Assembly: GCA_030068145.1 (NCBI GenBank)
Contig: JAPJBO010000506.1
Span: 101,013 to 165,012, forward strand
DNA length: 64,000 nt
Direction of reading: 5' to 3'
Origin: Diplonema papillatum
Lineage: Eukaryota > Euglenozoa > Diplonemea > Diplonemida > Diplonemidae
The translations under genes were made by a program, and so were the position numbers. The notes below the pieces were generated by a model. That model did no database searches, was not told the origin of the DNA, and saw nothing but the letters and a program-made list of their open reading frames with translations. Shown here one piece after another: positions 21,191-31,800 of the stretch (position 1 is the first letter of the stretch; each line of letters starts with the position of its first letter).

Positions 21191-21675
21191 TCAATGTCGC
21201 ATGAACACGCGGGAAAAAGTTCGTGTCGACGAAATTGATTTTTAACCCTGGGCATTGATTAGTTGCCCATTTTCAAACGGAACACAAAGGAAAAAGACTC
21301 TCTAGCCGCAATAGCCGCAATGCGGTGTGGGTAAATGTTGTGGCTGTTCTGACCACTTGTTGGAAAGTTGTGGGTGCGTACAGCACTGCCCTGGACCCGG
21401 GATCAGGGTTCCTATTGACAACACTCTTCGTCCCTCCTCTCCACACTCTCTCGTCCCTCCCTCTTGCTACCATATCCAGTTGTATCTCTCAATCAAGAAG
21501 CGCATGGGAAACGGCCGGGTTCCCGTCATCAGCCCATGGAATTTCAATCATCTTAAGGGGGGGTGGGGGCGGGGGGGAGGAAATTCTTCGCATTGATCTC
21601 CGACAATTTCGCAGGGGCGCGGCCCTCCTTTCTTTAGGCCAGAGCTTAACGACAAGTACAACGAAGGCTGGGCCT

Positions 21676-22132
21676 ACACGGCGGAGTCCAGCCTCTGAAG
21701 CTGGAGTTCAAGCTGGAGTTAAAAAGCGGGTGACACACCCGCTTTTCGGGTGTGGATTTACACGCGTTTTGGTTGTGGCACGCCCGCTTTTCGGGTGTGG
21801 ATTTACACGGGTTGCTTTTCGGGTGTGGATTTACACGCGTTTTGGTTGTGACACACCCGCTTTTCGAGTGTGGATTTACACGCGTTTTGGTTGTGGCACA
21901 CCCGCTTTTCGGGTGTGGATTTACACGGGTTGCTTTTCGGGTGTGGATTTACACACGTTTTGGTTGTGACACACCCGCTTTTCGGGTGTGGATTTACACG
22001 CGTTTTGGTTGTGGCACGCCCGCTTTTCGGGTGTGGATTTACACGCGTTTTGGTTGTGGCACACCCGCTTTTCGGGTGTGACTCGGGCACACCCTCTTTA
22101 ACTCCAGCTCCTGAGGCTGGACGTCACCGTGT
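21676..22132. mobile_element. family I foldback element with a 45-bp minisatellite core
   Basis: The left end CACGGCGGAGTCCAGCCTC and the right end GAGGCTGGACGTCACCGTG are inverted. Each end contains a small hairpin (CCAGC...GCTGG). TA lies directly outside both ends, which would suit a Tc1/mariner-type 2-bp duplication, but one copy is weak evidence. The core (21733-22080) is a chain of units of about 45 bp built on ACACCCGCTTTTCGGGTGTG, itself a hairpin. No protein is encoded. Related ends occur at 9105, 34682, 35662, 36100 and 30560. Confidence 0.75.
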
Positions 22133-22597
22133 AGCCATTTCGAATCGAAAAACATGGGGGGGCACCCCTTGGCTTCATTAAACGGGGGGTGGAACGGTGT
22201 ACGGAGTGCCTTGTTGTCGACGAGTCCACACGGGTAGCCTCTCTTTTTGGCACGTGAGCTGCTGGCCCAAGACAATTTGTAGTCAAGGCTGAAAGGCTGT
22301 CGACTAGAGTTCCCGCCCTTGGAAAAGAAGAAACGTCATAAGGGGAAGATCTATCAACAGACACGGCTAGACAACACCCTGCTCATGTCAACGAATGGCC
22401 GAGAAGCGGGGGGGAATAGCCATCGGTGCGTACGTTGTACGATGGGGTGCGAACCTGTTGAACGAGCTCAATTGGTGGAAGAGTCCGGTATAATAATCCG
22501 CGACAGTTCCAGCATGGCGGCACCATGGGGCGCAGGTGCTTGTATGCTTATACACAAAAGAAAATAATTTATAAATGTCGAGCAGGGGACTTTAACA
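22133..22597. other. gene-free stretch
   Basis: I see no gene. Short frames carry no motifs. Confidence 0.4.
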
Positions 22598-23310
22598 ACC
22601 CGGTTTTCCGGTTCGGAAAACCGGAAAAACCCGGTTGGCCCAAAATCGGCCTAAAAAAAAAAGTCGAGTTTTTTTGACTTTTTTTTTTTACCGAGTATGA
22701 ACCATCATATTCTATACAATATTTAGTGTGCAGACACTTTCTGTACACTACCGAATACATTTATTTCGTTCCAAGATAATTTATGTACACTACAGAAAAT
22801 ATTTATTTCGTTCCAAGACGATTACTGTGCACCACCTAAAATATTTAAATGCACAGAGCCACACAGACTTGGCCTTCTGCTCTGGATTACCCTTCATGTA
22901 TCCTGTCCCTTTCGTGTCACAGTTATTTTCGCTTTTGGCCTTGCTGTTTGTGTTGCCAAGCCATCGTGGTGCCTAATCTGGCTTGCAGAAGAAGTGGGAA
23001 TGTGAAAATCGAATGTTTGAGAACAATGAACATGCTGAAGGAACACACGGGATGAGGAAACCCGAAAAAGAGCTTGGGACCACCTGCCGCAGTTCACTGA
23101 GTGAATTATGGCACGGAGAGTGAAGCACTATACGACACACACGTGTGCTGTAAAATGTCAGTAAACAGAGTATGTGAATCACCGTCTGCAAGTCTGGGAT
23201 TGCTGACACTCCCTTTTTTTGGTAAGGCCGCCCTTGGGTTTTGGGGGGTATTTTACCCCCACCCCACCAAAACCGGGTTTTTTGTCTGAACCGGGTTTTT
23301 TTGGCTGGGA
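22598..23310. repeat. element with AACCCGGTTTT ends
   Basis: The left end has nested palindromes (CCGGTTTTCCGGTTCGGAAA). The right end has two AACCGGGTTTTTT blocks at about 23272-23302. The interior is A/T-rich with three copies of an ATATTTATTTCGTTCCAAGA-like motif near 22755-22820. It may be one foldback element of about 700 bp. Confidence 0.35.
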
Positions 23311-23629
23311 GCCATCCTGTTAAAGTCTCCTGATGTCGAGCTCAAAAAGAAAAAGAAAGTGGCCGCTGAAGTACTGTACCTGTACAGTACTGCAGTTACG
23401 TGGCGCGTCACGGTGTGTCACTGCTATTCGAAGCTTTCACTCACCATCTCCGTAGTTGATGGACGGGCACACCGCCACCGCAAGCCTATATCTCACCACC
23501 CCCCTCCGTTCCCTTGTTTGCGTGCGCGGGGCGACGGTTCCAGACACTCAGACACCACAGGCACCGCAGAGCCCAGCAACCGGGGTTTTGGCTGAAACCG
23601 GTTTTTTTGCTCGGTCAGACGAAGTGTTT

Positions 23630-23950
23630 GGAAAAGAAGAAGAAGAAAATGAAAAACGCCGCTCCTGGTCCAGGAACGTGACGGTCAACCACAGCTTGCA
23701 AGGCTTGAGTCGGAGGCAACACAGTGCTACAACCCCGTCGCTCTGCCCTGTGGCTGACCGTCTCGACGAGCTTGTGTGAAGCGCAAGCGCCAAGCCCCAA
23801 GGCGCGCCACGCCTTGATGCTTTAGTTCTGCAGTTTGGGAATCGGTAGCACTTGACCCATAGGCCCGTGGCTCTGCAGTACCGCCGAACATGCGAAGCTT
23901 GGCTCACGTGTAGCAGGCTTTCTTGGTACCTTCAGCCGGATACAAAGGAA
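23630..23950 (+). repeat. family D dispersed repeat, copy 2
   Basis: It shares the CCGCTCCTGGTCCAGGAACG start and the AGCAGGCTTTCTTGGTACC end with copy 1. The flanks show no clear duplication. Confidence 0.75.
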
Positions 23951-24409
23951 AAGAACACACCCGTCAGACCAAACAAACTCTATCTGCGTGGGGGCTCGAC
24001 AGAGGTGTGGCGTAGGGGAATAGAGCAAGCCGCGACAATGCGAACGCCAGTAATATTTTTTACCCCTTGTTTCCTTTCTGTCTCATGCTCCCCAGGAGAA
24101 GGATCGCAAGAACGTGCTTGGAATGGCTATGCACGACACCGCACTGGTCCTATCTTCCTATCTGCATCGTGGAACCCACGGGCGTAAGGCTGACCAGCGC
24201 AGAACTACAAAAGCACCCTGTGCTTAGAGCTTTGCCTGCCGCGGCCTTCGATCTTCGTTGTCTCTTCTTTGTATTATTCCGCTGCTTCTCACTCACTCAC
24301 TCTCTTTTCCTCGCTCTTGCAAAGACCAGCGTGTTAGTAGTGGCGCGACTGAGATCACATGCAGGGTGGAAGCGGCCCCTAGGTGTGCCAACAGCACCAT
24401 TTTGATGTG

Positions 24410-24634
24410 TTTTTGTTGTATAAGCACCTGGTTTGTAGGAAATACTTGAGGAGGCTGCCAGCTGCAAAATATCAAAGGAGGTAAATGTGCTGTATCCCAC
24501 ACGAAACACAGGCGAATCTGGGTCCAGTGGCGGGCGTAAGCGTTCAACAAAAAGAGCCACTTTGTAGTTGTATTGTTTCTCCCCCTCTAGCCTCCTTCGA
24601 AGTACGCACAAGGCAGCCCCTCGAATATTTTTCG
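24410..24634 (+). repeat. family B dispersed repeat
   Basis: A full-length copy, from GTATAAGCACCTGGTTTGTA to CCCCTCGAATATTTTT. Confidence 0.75.
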
Positions 24635-24742
24635 TCCAAACGGCGGACCAGTCCCCTCGTTCCTGTGATAAACTTCAAACCAGTCGGTGTGCGTTCCGAC
24701 GAGTCGCAGTCACAAGTAGGGGCGCGCGCCCGGGGTTTCTGT

Positions 24743-24868
24743 TCCTAACCATCTTTGCGGGTCGCCCTGCAATGTATTGTACGGCGAAAACGGGCGTTGG
24801 CAGCGTGTTTCGGTGATTGATCAGGATTCCTGTTCTGAAAATGAAACAGGGTACCGGTACGAGTGGGA
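24743..24868 (+). repeat. hairpin repeat family M, type M3, copy 3
   Basis: This copy contains the conserved loop TGGCAGCGT (24798-24806) between CGAAA (24785-24789) and TTTCG (24808-24812), which can pair. The middle block is ATCAGGATTCCTGTTCTGAA. Confidence 0.6.
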
Positions 24869-24967
24869 GGGACACTAAGTACCTTCCTTCGAGGAACGAC
24901 TTTTTCGTCGTTGGTTCGGTTTCTCTTTTTCATGTGCAACCGTTGTTCCAGAAATGCTCCCGTCAGT

Positions 24968-25325
24968 AAAGGGGGGGGTCGAATAATAACAGTTTTTTGA
25001 CACACGTCTGGTTGTCTAAAAACACTACCACTACTTGATCCTGCTACGGCTCGGCTAGCCGGAACTTTTTTTAGTACCAGGAGGTAGGTCTCGCAGTGAG
25101 TGAACAACAGCAGATCGGCAGCAACTGGTCAATGATGATAAAAGGGTTCTTCTAGTTATTCGCGTAAAGGGGGGGGGGGTCGAATAAGAACACCTGTGTT
25201 ATTATTCGATTTGTTGAATAGTAAAAAAATTTCCGGGTAGCCGAACAGTAGCAGGATCAAGTAGTGGTAGTGTTTTTAGGCAACCAGACGTGTGTCAAAT
25301 AACTGTTATTCTTCGACCCCCCCCT
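24968..25325. repeat. foldback element with arms of about 100 bp
   Basis: The left arm (about 24974-25075) and right arm (about 25222-25318) are inverted copies. For example, GACACACGTCTGGTTGTCTA on the left pairs with TAGGCAACCAGACGTGTGTC-type sequence on the right. Both ends abut G/C-runs. The loop holds a shorter ATTATTCGA-containing palindrome. No coding capacity. Confidence 0.85.
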
Positions 25326-25534
25326 CCCCTATACAATAACTTCAACAAAGCTAAAAAAAGACGGGCGCGTCGTGTTGGTTTTGTGCGTGCCGGTTGACAC
25401 TGTTGTACTGAAGGGCTTCCAGAACACGTCTGCACATCAGGACTGAGAACGAACCACCAACAAACCAGTATCACCACATGGAAAACCCCCTTCGAGAGTT
25501 ACACCCTGTGTTCACACTTGTTGCTCACGCGACA

Positions 25535-25745
25535 GGGTTGTAGGGGCCGTCTCCCCGAGACGGATTCTCCGGCACTCTGGCAGCACGAGTGGTTCGAGCC
25601 AGGAACAGCCGCCTGCAGACACTCAGGTTCCGCGCTCACAACATGATCCTGCCTAACATGTCCGGTGCACAGGGAGACCGAACCGGTTGCAGATAGAACA
25701 CGGCATTGTGCATATCCTATTCCAAGCACGTTCTTGCGTTCCTTC
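25535..25745 (+). repeat. family G dispersed repeat, diverged
   Basis: It begins near GTAGGGGCCGTCTCCCCGAG, as at 34812, and ends with CCAAGCACGTTCTTGCGTTC. The middle is partly deleted. Confidence 0.6.
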
Positions 25746-26483
25746 CGCTTTTTTCTCTGCGTGATTAGACGACGAAAACAGAAAAAAGAGACAATCAAAC
25801 CAAGAAGGAGGCCGACCCAGTTTTTCACCTCCCGTTCATATTCCGTGTTTGCGCGCCTGTAGAGAGCGGAGCTGAAGAGGCGAAACCGTACACCGCGAGT
25901 AGGAGAAAGTAGAAAGGGAAACTACAGTTTTCGTTGACCGCACCTTTTTTACGAGGGCGACCGCACCAGTTCGTTCGAACGACATAATGTTTTTTTTTTC
26001 GTTGGCCGCACTACCCTGAGCCCAAATCCTGGATGTGGTTCAGGTGGCAAATTTGCAAATGAAAATGAGCAGAAGGTCCTACTTGGGCGGTTCAGTTTCC
26101 TCACACATTGCATGTGGCTAAAAATCATGAAACATCGCGTGCGAAGAGACAACCGCGACGCCGGCGATGCAGATTATCGCGCTCAGGTTCTTTGCGTTCT
26201 GGTTCAAACCATCACGGTCGATCAGAACCGGCGCAATGCCCGGGGTAGCTCGCACGCCACGTGTAGAGAAGAGTTTGAAGCAAACACAAAGTGGAAGAAA
26301 CCAAGAAACCGAGTGAAGATGCCGCCGAAGAAGCTGCGGCCTGAAGTTAGCAAGGGTACCGTCTTCGAATGAGCGCACGCAGCTGTATTCGCGGTGAACC
26401 TTGAGGCAAATGTCTCGGGGAAGACGCCGATGATGGCATTTTCACCACAAGAGTTTCCCGATGATCCTGTGACTCAAAACACG
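25746..26483. other. gene-free stretch with a family J relative at 26100-26215
   Basis: I see no gene. GCGAAGAGACAACCGCGACG at about 26140 matches the family J region at 18718 and 7090 in inverted sense. Confidence 0.45.
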
Positions 26484-26557
26484 TTGGCTTTGCGTAAGCA
26501 GCTGATTGATGATGATTGAGCTGGCTTTGCGTAAGCAGCTGGTTGATGATGATTGAG
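26484..26557 (+). repeat. 37-bp tandem duplication
   Basis: Two 37-bp units (26484-26520 and 26521-26557) differ by about two bases. Each contains GCTTTGCGTAAGCAGCTG and ends TGATGATGATTGAG. Confidence 0.9.
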
Positions 26558-26849
26558 CTGACAAGGGCTCGAGTGCCAAGCGTCACGATGCGATTCAAGG
26601 TGATCCCAGATCTTAAAATTCTTTGGGTAACGTTTTTCGTATCGTGCACTAAGAAGATGCCTCTGCACCAACAGAAGGGGAGCTGCGCAGACGGCGGACG
26701 GATATCCAGAGGTGATAGCCACGAGGCATGACTCTGCGCCAACACGCGGGGCAGGTGGCGGGATACCCAAGAAGCACTCGAGGTCGCCAAGCGTCACGAC
26801 GAGATTCAAGACGATCTTGGAACTCAAGATTTATTGGCACATCTGTTAC

Positions 26850-27067
26850 ACATTAACGCAGGTGTCCTAAGGCACGCTCAGCGGGAACAGAAATCTTGCG
26901 TAGAGCAGAAGGGTACAAGCTTGCTCGATACACGATCTTCAGTACCGATGCTTTTTTACCGATGCTCGGTGTGAAAGCATGGCCTAACGATCCTTTGGTT
27001 CTCGCTTCATGTTCAAGGGATGAAGCCGGGTGACAGAAAAATTACCGCAGGGATAACTGGCTTGTGG
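26850..27067 (+). rRNA. 28S (LSU) rRNA fragment, peptidyl-transferase region, partial
   Basis: Diagnostic blocks in the right order are TTAACGCAGGTGTCCTAAGG, AACAGAAATCTTGCGTAGAG, CAGAAGGGTACAAGCTTGCT, GCATGGCCTAACGATCC and ATTACCGCAGGGATAACTGG. These belong to domain V of LSU rRNA. The middle (26950-27020) is divergent. The match stops right after GGCTTGTGG at 27067, where repeat P begins. This is a fragment, not a gene. Confidence 0.88.
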
Positions 27068-27074
27068 AGGGAAG

Positions 27075-27290
27075 TTGCGTGATCCAGTACGCAGGAGACG
27101 GTGCAACGCTCGTCGTTGAGATGATGCGTACAGACATATCGGGCAACCACTCTGCAAACTGTGCTGATGCGGGTCAGCGATACTGGCAAGTCCGTGCGAC
27201 AGGTGTGATCGAGGGGTATTTTGCTCCAAAATGACCTCGGGATGGATAGCCACCCGCGGTGTGAGTACCGACTACTACCGCGCCGTGCGT
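27075..27290 (-). repeat. family P dispersed repeat
   Basis: On the minus strand the order GTACTCACACCGCGGGTGG, CCATCCCGAGGTCAT, CCGTCTCCTGCGTACTGGA matches 30915-31080 on the plus strand. It abuts the 28S fragment. Confidence 0.65.
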
Positions 27291-27439
27291 CCTATCTTCA
27301 AGGAGCAATCCACGCGAGGCCGCGAGGTTGCCATGCCAATCCTTTTCCTGAAGTTACGGATCCAGTTTGCCGACTTCCCTTACCTACTTTGTTGTGTCAG
27401 CCGGAGGCTTTTAGCCTAGGAGACCTATTGTCTCCGGCT

Positions 27440-27600
27440 CCGGCCAGGGAGACTCACCAACGATCGATCACGCGGCGCCGCTGCGGCGGAGTGCTGCGGA
27501 GGACCCTTCCATCCCACGCACCCCCCCAGCGCGCCGGCGCCGACGCACTCAACTGCCAACGCCGCAACTCCGGGCCAATACCCCCGCCCGACGACCGCCG
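27440..27600 (+). repeat. family Q repeat, GC-rich, copy 1
   Basis: GGGAGACTCACCAACGATCG to CGCAACTCCGGGCCA is nearly identical to 46345-46500. The composition is coding-like and several frames stay open, but no motif is recognised. It may be part of a retroelement ORF. Confidence 0.7.
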
Positions 27601-27890
27601 CCCAATGCGCAGCCCCCGGCTGCGTCCATCCGACGCGCGAACCGACGCAAACGCGAGGAAACGAGCGAAGGGTCATCCAACGATGGCTCCGGCCGGGAGG
27701 CCACAATGACACCCACTCGTAGGCCGCCTCCGCGGCGCAGCAGACGCGTTCCATCTGCTGTGACGTAGACACGGAGTGTGCACAGTGCGTTGCTCAGGGT
27801 AGTCGAAGGCCTGACTAATGCAACAAAATTTACACCTATTGCGGTTAACGGTACGGCCCGATGCAAGAGAAAGAGATCTCCCCTGTTTTC

Positions 27891-28060
27891 TTGTGTTAAC
27901 AATGCATTGTTGGTACTAAGAATTAGTAGTTGGCAGCGTACTACATGAAACTTACCAAAGCAGGTGAGTTCCGCTAGTGCGCAGGAAACGCAAGATGCCC
28001 GCACCCACCAAGGAGGATCTGGACTTGACCCGCCAGTGCGCACAAACAAAAGAAAGCGCC
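27891..28060 (+). repeat. hairpin repeat family M, type M2, split by a 59-bp insert
   Basis: It has an AACAATGCATTGTT palindrome, GTAGT-TGGCAGCGT-ACTAC (27926-27944), an AACTTACC / GGTGAGTT hairpin and CAAACAAAAGAAAGCGCC. Compared with the copy at 54724, 59 bp (27984-28042) are inserted, with AGTGCGCA repeated at each side (27976-27983 and 28035-28042). Confidence 0.75.
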
Positions 28061-28852
28061 GTACTAATGTTTTCCTGCACATCCACAAGACACCCTACTA
28101 CACGAAGGAGTGCGCTGCCAACGTCCTCCTCTCAACATTCACGCACAGGAACCCAAAGGGGAACACCCCACTACATACAAAAGAGGGAACGGCAAGGAAG
28201 GGGTTCCGACCGTTGATCACAATGCAATAGCGGAAACCGGCAGCAGAAGAAGAACGCGTTTCTCTTCAGCAGAGCAGCCAACAGCAGCTTCAACCGAAGA
28301 AGACGAGAAAGCATAGCTTGGGGGGTTTTTGTACTCCGGAAACAAGAGAGAAGAAATACCGTGGTTGCGGGCCGTCGTCACCAAACGTGCGCCACGGGTT
28401 TGTTACTATACTATCCTCGCGTCGTCGTCGCCGGCTGGAGGCAGATCCACGCGCACCTACCTCACCCCTCAGGTTGCACTTGACTAGCTGCCGCAATCGC
28501 ATCTTGGCACGCAAGTAAGTTAGCGCTAGCCACTAGGCAGACCAGACCCAAGAGCGGCAGGCAGCAGCGTCCCCTCCTGGATACCTTTCGCCACTTCCGT
28601 GTTGATTTCCAGACGCTGCGTCTTTGTTGTGCGACTTTTTTTTGTTGCGGCCTGCCACCTATTCCACACCCCTCGTGTCACTGCACGAAACTTTTCTCGT
28701 TCGACTTCGGGTTGTTCGCGCGCAGAACCCGCGGCGGAACAAGCGCCCTCTCGTCTCAGTGGTTGTCCGACACTTTTTTGTGCTGTGTACAGCTGCACCG
28801 GTGGTGCACTCAAGGGGTTTTGGTTCTGTAGTGGGCGAGGTCTGGCGGCCCG
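28061..28852. other. upstream region of the MAPKKK-like gene
   Basis: I see no gene, and no convincing TATA box can be singled out. GC content rises toward the start codon. Confidence 0.45.
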
Positions 28853-31800
28853 ATGGCTGATTCTAATGATTCGAGCGCCGGGGATGATGCTGCGAGCAGC
28901 GACGGTGGGTTGCAGCAAACGTTGAACGATTTGTTCTACCTGCCTGTGTGGCTGCCGGGGGTGTGTCTCCTGGTGCTGTCGGGGCTGGTGCTCTGGCAGT
29001 GGACGAAGCACAAGCGGACGAATGAGGAGAGGGACCTTGAGCTGGGGTCTCTGCGTGAGGAGCTCGAGGAGGTGAAGCTTCGGCGGGCGACGCCGCCGAT
29101 CCCGCCGCTTGGTCACCGGAGCTACCAAGGCTCCGTGCCGGGGAGCAGCGCGCACAATGGCAGCATCAAGGCCGCCCGGTCTTCGTCGGGCAGCATGCAT
29201 TCCTCGGGACCCACGTCGCCGCTGCTTGAAAAGCAGACGTGCGCCGCCAGTCGCAGGCGCCCCGCGCCCATCAACACCAACGACTGCAGTGTGTACAGCC
29301 CTCCTAGCCAGGACGCAGTCGTTGCGAACGGGTCCAACTACGCGTTGCCCGCCTGCTTCTCGCCCGCCAGCGACTGGGACGAGACGTGCGGGAGGCGGAG
29401 GCAGACGTCGATCGGCATGCCGCTGTCGCCTTCGGAAGGCACCATGCGCCGCCGGGATTCCACCTGTCCGAAGACGTGGCAGCGCGGCCAACTGCTGGGC
29501 TCCGGCTCGTTCGGCAGCGTGTACATGGGGATAAGACCCAACGGGACCTTCTTCGCTGTGAAGGTATGTCCACGGTTTAGTCGCAGTCGCACAAGGAATT
29601 TTACCCGAAGAAGAAAAAGAAAAAGAAATAGGCCGCTCCCTGGTACTCCAGGAACGTGACGGTCAACCACAGCTTGCAAAGCTTGAGTCGGAGGCAGCAC
29701 AGTGCTACAACCCCGTCCGCTCTGCCCTGTGGCTGACCGTCTCGACGAGCTTGTGTGAAGCGCGAGCGCCAAGCCCCACGCCACGCCTTGATGTTTTAGT
29801 TTGGGAAATCGGTAGCCACTTGACCCGTAGGCCCGTGGCTCTGAAGTACCGCCGAACACGTGAAGCTTGGCTTCCGTGTAGCAGGCTTTCGGCCTGCATG
29901 CCCCATCAAAAGCAATCGAAAATAAAACAAAAGAGCGTTTTACCACCTTGCGCGGTGTCACGGGATGTTTGGCAGCCGCTGCTAAACATCGTGCGTGCTA
30001 ATCCATGTGGTTCATGTACTTACAAAAGAACTCAATGCTAAACACCTGCCAAGAGTGCAAAAGGCTCCCTACGCTGACGCAGAGGTGACCCCCGGGGTAC
30101 AAGGCATTTTACCGGGAAAATCTTTAGTCACAATCGCGATTGCGACTAAAGATTGCACGTGACCGCGGGAGCGCAAGTTGCGCCGGGAACCGAGGCAACG
30201 AGGTCCCCCGCGTGTAGGGGTCCGCCATCACCAGGAAAATCATTTTTAGCCACGGTCGCGATTGTGACTTGTAGCATTTTCACTATGAAAATCTTTAGCC
30301 ACGGTCGCGACAGTGACTTATAGCATTTTCACTATAAAAATCGTTAGCCACGCGGTCGCGACTGTGGCTTATAGCATTTTCACCATAAAAATCTTTAGTC
30401 ACAGTCACCATGCAATACCTTTTGAAAAACCTTTCGTCACAGTACGCACAAAGGCATTTGTGTAAAATGCACCCGAAAAGAGAGTGCCCGAGCAACGCGT
30501 AAAAAAAAACATGTGTATATCCACACCCGAAAAGCGGGCGCGTAACCCGCTTTTTTAAACATCAGCTTCCGAGGCCGGGCTCGACCGGGTAGGAGTTGCT
30601 ACCTCCAGGGATATCACCAGCTCCTGCATTTTTCGAGAGAGGAACGAGAACGAGGGTGTTCTGTTTACGCCCACCTTAACCGCAACAGGTAATGAAGCTG
30701 CACGAAGACTTACCGGAAGAGCGGCTAGTGGAGCTGAAGCGAGAGGTCGAGCTGATGTCGGACCTGCGGCACCAAAACATTGTTCGAGTATGCACCGCAC
30801 TACCTCTCTCGTGACCGTACGTAGTATCTATAGACCTACGCTATACGTAGATACCACGATACTATGTATGTGAGGTGGCATTTATCGGGGTTATTACCAT
30901 CCTCATCAGGTGCTCCAGGAGAGTCAGTACTCACACCGCGGGGGGATGTCCATCCCAAGGTCATCCTGGAGCAGAATGCCCCTCCACACGGACCTACGGT
31001 TTTCGCCGAACAGCACGCATCGTCTCAGCTAGGAGCGTTGCTCCGTCTCCTGCGTACTAGAGCACGCACCTTCCCTCCTTTCGACTTTGTCAACGCCCCC
31101 TGACGAAGCAGATTCACACCGCAAACCAGTCTGCAGACACTCAAGTTCCACGCTGTGGTGTTCCGCGTAGCGTGTCCATGGCTTAATGGTTGCAGACAGG
31201 ACATTATCGAGTACACATCCATCCCAAGCTCGTTCTTGCTGCATTCCTCGCGTCGTATTCTCAGATTCTCGTTGAACTCGTCACATTATTGAACGAGAAT
31301 CTTCTAGCACAGGGGGCTAGACGAACTGAAGAGCTGCGGGTTACAGGATATTGGTTGCAGGAATGTAGTTGTAATAACGCTTTCCCACACCACACAAAGC
31401 TGAGCCTCACAAAATAAAAAGGTCGAGATACACCAATCATCGCCCGTACGTGGAAACACAACAAAAGACTCCATCCCTCGCGGAAATGTACGTGGTCATA
31501 AACAGCCCCGGTAACGACCAGCCGATACCTCACCATGGAAGTGTCCACCAAGGTCACCCGGAGACCCTAAAAATCCCGGAATCTCAAGCGAAACCTTTAG
31601 CTCTAAAAAAAAACCACAGTACCTCGGCGTGCAAATGGTCGGAGAACACGAGCTGAACATCTTCATGGAGTACATTCAAGGCGGGTCTCTCGGCGCGCTG
31701 GCTCGCCAGCACGGCCAGCGGCTGGAAGAGACCTCGGTCGCGAACTACGCGCGGCAGGTGATGGAAGGCGTGCGGTACTTGCACGAGAACAGCATCATCC

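Noticed and set aside
21733..22080. CRISPR-like regular repeats
   Set aside because: The units are contiguous tandem copies of about 45 bp with no unique spacers, inside a foldback element in eukaryotic DNA, and there are no cas genes.
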